A DNA stretch of 64,000 nucleotides from Schistosoma haematobium (Eukaryota; Platyhelminthes; Trematoda; Strigeidida; Schistosomatidae), in NCBI RefSeq assembly GCF_000699445.3, contig NC_067199.1, positions 29,038,402 to 29,102,401 on the forward strand. The letters are read 5' to 3'. Below the pieces are notes generated by a model. It made no database searches. It saw only the letters and a program-made list of their open reading frames with translations, and was not told the DNA's origin. Each line of letters begins with the position of its first letter. Positions within the stretch are counted from its first letter, which is position 1. Made by a program: the position numbers and the translations under genes. This document shows, piece by piece, positions 63,137 through 64,000 of the stretch.

Positions 63137-63391
63137 CTGCAAAAGTTTTGCGTAACAGCGATGGTGTTAGTGAGGTTAAGAACAACATGCCACCAACCAC
63201 CAGGAACGAAGACCGTCTCCCCAGGACATTGAAGTATTTCAAGAGGGGCATACTCTGTTGGCCAGTCAGATGCTTGTGTGCGTGGATATACATACACGAA
63301 CCAAGAGATGGCTTCGTTTCGATTCTTGCCACCATCAGACGGTTTCGGTTTAACCAGTTCTTTTGGAGTTCGCGGTGGAAACAAACACCAC
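63137..63391 (-). CDS. JMJD6: JMJD6 exon: second half of JmjC domain
   Basis: Acceptor CTTTTAG, donor GTTAGT, 255 nt. It reads [20 protein letters not shown] and later [14 protein letters not shown]. This matches JMJD6 (2-oxoglutarate/Fe(II) oxygenase: lysyl hydroxylation of splicing factors, reported arginine demethylation; nuclear) starting directly after the family's 2-oxoglutarate-binding Lys of the HKRW motif. The His of GGWWH is the third iron ligand of the HxD...H triad; the HxD half must be on an exon beyond 64000. The end, TIAVTQNFC, joins the next exon by a split Ser codon. Confidence 0.95.
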
Positions 63392-64000
63392 CTAAAAGGG
63401 ATTATAGTTGATACGCATTTTGAAATAAGCTTGAAACAAAAAGAAATAGACATTGAGAGTGAACGAAGTTAATTGAAGTGAGATAACAATGAAATTCTTT
63501 TAACATAAACTAAATGTGATTATCCTTGATGAATTTAAAAGCTGACGAAAATGGCTATTTGTTCGGTACAATTTACACAAAGTACTGCTACTATTTAAAC
63601 ATACATAAGGATACTTTACAGGCTGGAGATATCAAATGTACAAAGTGCATCATAGCAATCGGGTACGGTTACACACCTAAATTTGAATAGATGAATTATT
63701 CTAATCTTTCCACTTATTATCACTCATATATTTGTCTTTGTCAATTACTCAAGTGTAACATTAATTATGTTTTATAAATCTTTGAACGATGAGAGTGTGT
63801 CGATTTGAATCCTATATTATTCACAACTTGGAAAACTGAGTCAACTATAACTCTCAGAATCGGTAGATAGATAGATAGTCAATCACAACGTAGAATCTGT
63901 ACATCTGTCCAAGTTGCCATACCACATTAGTACTGAGATAAACTTATCAGGTCAAATCTCAGAATAGTAGAGGTAGTAACAGTATCAGTTGTAATAGAAA

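Noticed and set aside
63608..63690. Exon-like minus-strand block reading CVTVPDCYDALCTFDISS
   Set aside because: It has acceptor-like and donor-like borders but does not resemble the JMJD6 sequence expected before HKRW, and no phase partner was found.
1..64000. CRISPR arrays, rRNA genes, intact tRNA genes, bacterial-type operons
   Set aside because: None seen. The only tRNA-like sequences are the decayed pol III boxes of the SINE copies.

Overview
The window looks like nuclear DNA of a trematode flatworm, most likely a Schistosoma species. It is AT-rich and has small exons between large introns with GT-AG borders. It is crowded with RTE-like LINEs, Penelope-like elements (PLEs) and a tRNA-derived SINE carrying hammerhead-ribozyme remnants, a combination known from schistosomes. 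The species is inferred from these families and was not tested. There are no bacterial genes, operons, CRISPR arrays or rRNA genes.

Two host genes are supported, both on the minus strand. (1) A very large gene occupies about 1.17-52.66 kb. I assembled 20 exons from splice sites and reading phase. Every junction from 52663 down to 6178 is phase-compatible; the last junction (6.2 kb to 1.3 kb) is less certain. The protein, more than 1,250 residues in this window, starts inside an EGF-like domain, continues with a cadherin-like repeat, and then runs through at least five tandem modules of about 150 residues, each bounded by phase-0 introns. It is rich in N-glycosylation sequons and has no recognised name; both ends are missing. 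(2) At 61.15-63.39 kb lie the last three exons of a JMJD6 orthologue (JmjC-domain oxygenase), with its second metal-binding His motif, poly-Ser tract and a basic C-terminus.

The remaining sequence is mostly intron filled with mobile elements. The RTE-like family has seven copies: 2.16-5.37 kb (full length, 11-bp target duplication, one 971-codon frame), 7.33-9.54, 12.77-15.77, 16.67-17.83, 26.13-28.44, 30.0-32.2 and 54.84-57.47 kb. A second LINE family is at 25.4-26.0 and 58.0-60.9 kb. PLE pieces are at 0-1.0, 11.17-11.92, 22.53-24.27, 34.79-36.45 and 38.56-38.70 kb. SINE copies with hammerhead-like segments are at 19.65-19.90, 33.61-33.80 and 42.94-43.05 kb. A non-coding retroposon with a clear 12-bp target duplication is at 23.45-24.17 kb, with relatives at 19.5 and 62.4 kb.

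The most unusual aspects are the unfamiliar modular ectodomain gene, and the inverted and mosaic organisation of its transposons. Some copies share long identical tracts with abrupt edges, one shows a twin-priming 5' inversion, several are fold-backs, and a 1.9-kb inverted duplication brackets one exon of the large gene.
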